64,000 bases of DNA from Rhodobiaceae bacterium (lineage in GTDB: Bacteria > Pseudomonadota > Alphaproteobacteria > Rhizobiales > Tepidamorphaceae), in NCBI GenBank assembly GCA_020637895.1, contig JACKJP010000002.1, positions 1,054,001-1,118,000 on the forward strand. Reading direction: 5' to 3'. Positions 61,211 to 64,000 of this stretch are shown here, piece after piece; position 1 is the stretch's first letter; every line of letters starts with the position of its first letter. The translations under genes and the position numbers were made by a program. The notes beneath the pieces are model-generated. The model was not told where the DNA came from. It was given only the letters and a program-made list of their open reading frames with translations, and did no database searches.

Positions 61211-61245
61211 GTCGCCAGTTGGTTTCGCCACCAGAGAGGGACGAA

Positions 61246-61983
61246 ATGGCACAGTTTGACAGACAGGCTTATGGCCGGCCGACGGTAGCCGCGGGGACGG
61301 ATATCGATCAGGGCCTGCGCAGCTATATGCTGCGGGTATATAATTACATGGCGATTGGTCTCGGTATTACCGGCGTCGTGGCCTTTGCGGCCGCGGCAAT
61401 GGCGGTATCAGGCGGTCAGCTGACCGCATTCGGTCAGGCAATTTTCCTCAGCCCGCTGAAATGGGTGATCATGCTGGCGCCGCTCGGCATGGTGTTTTAC
61501 CTGTCGGCACGGATTTCCTCCATGTCGGTATCGGGCGCGCAGATGGCCTTCTGGGTCTTTGCCGGCCTGATGGGACTTTCGCTCTCGTCGATCTTCATGG
61601 TCTATACGGGCGCCTCGATCAGCCGCGTGTTCTTCATCACGGCGGCCTCGTTCGCCGGCCTGAGCCTTTACGGTTATACGACCAAAAAGGACCTTTCGGG
61701 CTGGGGCTCGTTCCTGTTCATGGGTCTGATCGGCATCATCATCGCTTCGATCGTGAACATTTTCCTTGCTTCCAGCGCGCTGCAGTTCGCGGTTTCCGTG
61801 ATCGGCGTGCTCGTGTTCGCAGGTCTGACGGCCTACGATACGCAGCAGATCAAGGAGATGTATTATGAGGCGGATGACAACGCGACCGCCGGCCGCAAGG
61901 CGATCATCGGCGCGTTGAGGCTGTATCTGGACTTCATCAACCTCTTCATCATGCTGCTGAACCTGTTCGGGAACCGCAACTGA
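61246..61983 (+). CDS. Bax inhibitor-1/YccA family (YbhL-like) membrane protein
   Basis: 245 residues from ATG 61246 (GAGAGGGA). Seven membrane helices. Family features: AYGRPTVAAGTDIDQGLRSYMLRVYNYMAIGL before helix 1, TGASISRVFFITAASFAGLSLYGYTTKKDLS in the middle, and the C-terminal AYDTQQIKEMYYE with acidic residues of the Ca2+-leak/pH-sensing site, then LRLYLDFINLFIMLL. Role in bacteria is uncertain (membrane stress, calcium leak). A heat-shock-like promoter and a strong terminator frame it as a single-gene unit. Confidence 0.94.
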   Translation: MAQFDRQAYGRPTVAAGTDIDQGLRSYMLRVYNYMAIGLGITGVVAFAAAAMAVSGGQLTAFGQAIFLSPLKWVIMLAPLGMVFYLSARISSMSVSGAQMAFWVFAGLMGLSLSSIFMVYTGASISRVFFITAASFAGLSLYGYTTKKDLSGWGSFLFMGLIGIIIASIVNIFLASSALQFAVSVIGVLVFAGLTAYDTQQIKEMYYEADDNATAGRKAIIGALRLYLDFINLFIMLLNLFGNRN

Positions 61984-62009
61984 TCAAGAGCTGACGACCT
62001 GTTATAGAG

Positions 62010-62043
62010 AAGCCCCGGCGCGGCAACGTACCGGGGCTTTTTC
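62010..62043 (+). terminator. rho-independent terminator
   Basis: AAGCCCCGG (62010-62018) pairs with CCGGGGCTT (62031-62039) around a 12-nt loop and runs into TTTTT, 27 bp after the BI-1 stop. Confidence 0.92.
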
Positions 62044-62053
62044 ATGGGGTGCC

Positions 62054-62596
62054 ATGACCGACCTTCTCATCCGCGACGCCGCGCCGGGCGACATTGCCGA
62101 GATCTCGGCCATCTACGCATATGCGGTCATTCATGGCACCGCTTCATTCGAACTCGCAGCGCCGGACATTGCGGAAATGCAGCGGCGCTACGAGGCGGTG
62201 ATGGCGGGCCGATTTCCGTACCTGGTTGCCGAACTTGCCGGGTCGGTGATCGGCTACGCCTATGCCGGGCCCTACCGAACCCGTCCCGCCTACCGTTTCA
62301 CCGTTGAAAATTCTGTCTATGTCTCGCCAGAGCATCAGGGCCGGGGCGCCGGTCGCGCACTGCTGGAGCGGCTGGTCGAACTTTGCGCCGACAAGGGCTA
62401 TCGCCAGATGATCGCCGTTATCGGGGATGAGGCCAACACAGGTTCGATCGCGCTGCATCGCGCCTGCGGATTTGAGCTGCGTGGCGTTCTGAAGGATGTC
62501 GGCTGGAAGCACGGTGCCTGGCGCGGTACCGTCGAGATGCAACGCGCGCTCGGCGACGGGGGCAACGCACCGCCACCGGAAGGAGCCGGCGCCTAG
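62054..62596 (+). CDS. GNAT N-acetyltransferase, phosphinothricin-acetyltransferase-like
   Basis: 180 residues. GNAT fold with acetyl-CoA loop VSPEHQGRGAGRALLERLVE; IRDAAPGDIAEISAIYAYAV and GTASFELAAPD near the start; a C-terminal LHRACGFELRGVLKDVGWKHGAW. This matches the PAT/MnaT group, which acetylates phosphinothricin, methionine sulfone or sulfoximine. A short Gly/Pro tail follows. The stop shares the tetranucleotide CTAG with the stop of the convergent DUF2794 gene. Confidence 0.92.
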   Translation: MTDLLIRDAAPGDIAEISAIYAYAVIHGTASFELAAPDIAEMQRRYEAVMAGRFPYLVAELAGSVIGYAYAGPYRTRPAYRFTVENSVYVSPEHQGRGAGRALLERLVELCADKGYRQMIAVIGDEANTGSIALHRACGFELRGVLKDVGWKHGAWRGTVEMQRALGDGGNAPPPEGAGA

Positions 62597-62976
62597 TTGG
62601 CGTCCACAATCCGCAATTTCGGATCGAATACCCGAAGCACCTTCGACAGGTCATGCCCGCGTCTGAGGATGCGGCCGGAAGCGGCAACCACGCTATAGGC
62701 TCCCTGCCGATGAGTGAGCTTTGGGTCTTTTTCGATCCGATAGAGAGGAAATTCGGTCGCGCGCCGGAAGACGGAGAAAACGGCCCTGTCCTTCAATGCG
62801 TCGATGGCATAGTCGCGCCATTCGCCCGCGGCGACCATGCGCCCGTAAATATTGAGAATTTCGAACAATTCCTGGCGATTGAACGAAACTTGTTGCGGTC
62901 TTGACTGGTGTCGGCCCGTTCCGGTCGATACGCCGATGCGGTTGCCGAACAGCGATATAGGCTCCGTATCGCTCAA
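62593..62976 (-). CDS. DUF2794 family protein
   Basis: 127 residues from TTG 62976, five bases after AAGGAGG; a preceding TTG (62979) lies too close to it. The family blocks VSFNRQELFEILNIYGRMVAAGEWRDYAID and FSVFRRATEFPLYRIEKDPKL are clear. Small soluble protein of unknown function found throughout Rhizobiales. It overlaps the GNAT gene by 4 bp at the 3' end and is divergent from the transcript inferred at 63.1-63.3 kb. Confidence 0.92.
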   Translation of the reverse strand: MSDTEPISLFGNRIGVSTGTGRHQSRPQQVSFNRQELFEILNIYGRMVAAGEWRDYAIDALKDRAVFSVFRRATEFPLYRIEKDPKLTHRQGAYSVVAASGRILRRGHDLSKVLRVFDPKLRIVDAN

Positions 62977-63127
62977 CAACGCCTCCTTCTGCCTGACGCG
63001 AAAAGCCTTTCATGATCGCCCCGTATCCCGCGTCTTGGCAACCCCTCAATGCATACAGGCAGGGGCAGGCGAGAATTCACAGTTTCGCCCCAGTTCGGCC
63101 CTTTGCAGGCCCCAAAGGAATTGCCCA

Positions 63128-63181
63128 ATGACCATGTTGCCTAAGGGTCCGGTTCATGCGGGGACTTCGGATCGTCTCTAG
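63128..63181 (+). CDS. candidate leader peptide or small protein, 17 residues
   Basis: A 17-codon frame (MTMLPKGPVHAGTSDRL, stop TAG) with a good ribosome site, AAAGGA eight bases before the ATG. Ninety bases of GC-rich, foldable sequence and a strong terminator (63271-63299) follow on the same strand. No other plus-strand gene precedes that terminator. It could be a regulatory leader peptide, an independent tiny protein, or part of a small RNA. No promoter could be assigned with confidence. The rest of 62977-63127 shows nothing recognisable. Confidence 0.4.
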   Translation: MTMLPKGPVHAGTSDRL

Positions 63182-63270
63182 CCCCCCAGCCCCCGGGGTC
63201 TTCCCGCAGACCGGACCCGCTTCGCAGCCGGCGACAGAAAAGACCGGTTGCCCCGTTCACACTGAAAAGG

Positions 63271-63299
63271 ACAGGCCTTGCAAATGGGCCTGTTTTTTT
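63271..63299 (+). terminator. rho-independent terminator of an unassigned plus-strand transcript
   Basis: ACAGGCC (63271-63277) pairs with GGCCTGT (63287-63293), loop 9 nt, then a run of seven T including the last stem base. On the minus strand the run after the stem is only CCTTTTC, so it would serve the DUF1223 gene poorly. Confidence 0.88.
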
Positions 63300-63324
63300 G
63301 TGTCCGGTTCTTGCCGATAGGTCG

Positions 63325-64000
63325 TCAGGCAGGCAGGGAGAGAGTCGCGGCGGCAAGGATCGGCCCGGGTCGTGCGGCATCGCCGGACTGAAGGAAGGCA
63401 GCGGCCATATCGGCGTCTCTTCCGAGGGTTGTCCGGTCAACCGAAAGGTGGACTTCCTGACCGGCCCAGTTGCCAGCGGTTACCAGCCGTCGGACGACAT
63501 TGTGGTAGGTGACCTTGCGGCCGGCGTTCTCGCCACGCCCGATCGCGACATCGACGTGAGATGCGACCGCGGCAACGAGCAGTGTGGCAGGACCACCGCG
63601 TCCGCTGCCAATCGAGACGGTCAATGCGCTGGCGTCGGCACCCAGTGACAAGTCGGGCTGGATATCACCCAGCTTGTGGCGGGTTTGCCTTCGGGCGCTT
63701 TCTATTGCACCGCGGTCAGACCCAACGGCATGCTCCGCACCATTGATCACAGTCTGCGGCGTGTAGACCCGATTGTCGCCGCGCATGCGGGAATAGGCAT
63801 ACTGGCGCTCGGTAAACGCGTGCATCGCCAGCGTGTCCTTCCAGCCGAGATAATCCCAGTAATCCACGTTGTAGCTGAGTGCGATGACGCTGCGGTCGCC
63901 TGCATAAGTCCCCATAAGCCGGTCGGCGGCGGGGCAGGAACTGCAACCCTGGCTGGTAAAGAGCTCAAGTATATCTACCGGCCCGGACGTGGCGAAGGCA
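63325..64000 (-). CDS. DUF1223 thioredoxin-like protein, N-terminus outside the window
   Basis: Partial, at least 224 codons; the frame is open to the window end and the start lies beyond 64000. The DUF1223 hallmark VDILELFTSQGCSSCP, with its CxxC-like cysteine pair, is at the visible N-terminal end, followed by SVIALSYNVDYWDYLGWKDTL and YTPQTVINGAEHAVGSDR. These exported proteins have a thioredoxin-like fold and unknown function, and in rhizobia often lie near acn and ccm genes. Confidence 0.92.
   Translation of the reverse strand, partial: AFATSGPVDILELFTSQGCSSCPAADRLMGTYAGDRSVIALSYNVDYWDYLGWKDTLAMHAFTERQYAYSRMRGDNRVYTPQTVINGAEHAVGSDRGAIESARRQTRHKLGDIQPDLSLGADASALTVSIGSGRGGPATLLVAAVASHVDVAIGRGENAGRKVTYHNVVRRLVTAGNWAGQEVHLSVDRTTLGRDADMAAAFLQSGDAARPGPILAAATLSLPA

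Overview
The window looks like ordinary, GC-rich (low sixties percent by eye) chromosomal DNA of an alphaproteobacterium of the order Hyphomicrobiales (Rhizobiales). The clues are a 1609-residue NAD-type glutamate dehydrogenase, DUF1674 beside htpX, an IalB-family protein beside rlmN, DUF2794, a Mic60-like gene in a hemC-hemD-hemY cluster, a YggT-DUF167-folD cluster, a likely Mur box upstream of sitABCD, and dispersed palindromes of the GTCATTGCCCGG...TGACCGGGCAATCC type. The genus cannot be fixed from this window. About 58 protein genes, one partial and two complete tRNA genes, several terminators and regulatory sites, and three clusters of palindromic repeats are supported. No insertion sequence, integrase, prophage or CRISPR array was seen.

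Layout. 1-1.8 kb: the 3' end of tRNA-Gly, then a minus-strand group of two paralogous membrane proteins and a small gene. These have lower GC than the rest and are the most accessory-looking part. 1.8-5.4 kb: sitDCBA metal transporter (minus) with a perfect 7-1-7 palindrome upstream. 5.5-16.1 kb (plus): APC permease, an orphan CoxL-like (form II) molybdenum hydroxylase subunit, NAD-glutamate dehydrogenase, an MFS transporter and a small secreted protein. 16.1-29.4 kb, mostly minus: purH, a heparinase-like gene, rsmB, htpX, an L,D-transpeptidase, msrA, acsA, DUF1761, a METTL20-like methyltransferase, an EVE protein, gpsA and tsaD. 29.5-34.5 kb (plus): hemC, hemD, Mic60-like, hemY and tRNA-Thr.

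34.5-42.9 kb is the other accessory-looking region: an epoxide hydrolase-like gene, two tandem paralogous molybdopterin oxidoreductases with matching promoters, a 228-bp tandem repeat between them, a TerB-like protein, an amidotransferase and a 47-residue membrane protein. 43-53.8 kb: Bcr/CflA-type MFS exporter, tRNA-Ala, yggT, DUF167, folD, ppa, a repeat cluster, typA, argG, a DsbA-like isomerase, a LysE exporter, a membrane protein coupled to rlmN, and ialB. 53.9-64 kb: quinone oxidoreductase, YkvA, an SDR, phhB, thpR, a TesA-like esterase divergent from a YbbA/YbbP-type ABC system, a BI-1 family gene behind a heat-shock-like promoter, a GNAT acetyltransferase, DUF2794, a 17-codon ORF followed by a strong terminator, and a partial DUF1223 gene.

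Genes that probably work together: sitABCD (Mn/Fe uptake, Mur control); hemC-hemD-hemY with the Mic60-like gene (tetrapyrrole synthesis and envelope organisation); esterase plus YbbA/YbbP; rlmN and its translationally coupled membrane protein. The least explained items are the carrier-protein-like membrane paralogs at 0.1-1.7 kb, the short transcript inferred at 63.1-63.3 kb, and the covarying alternating palindromes.
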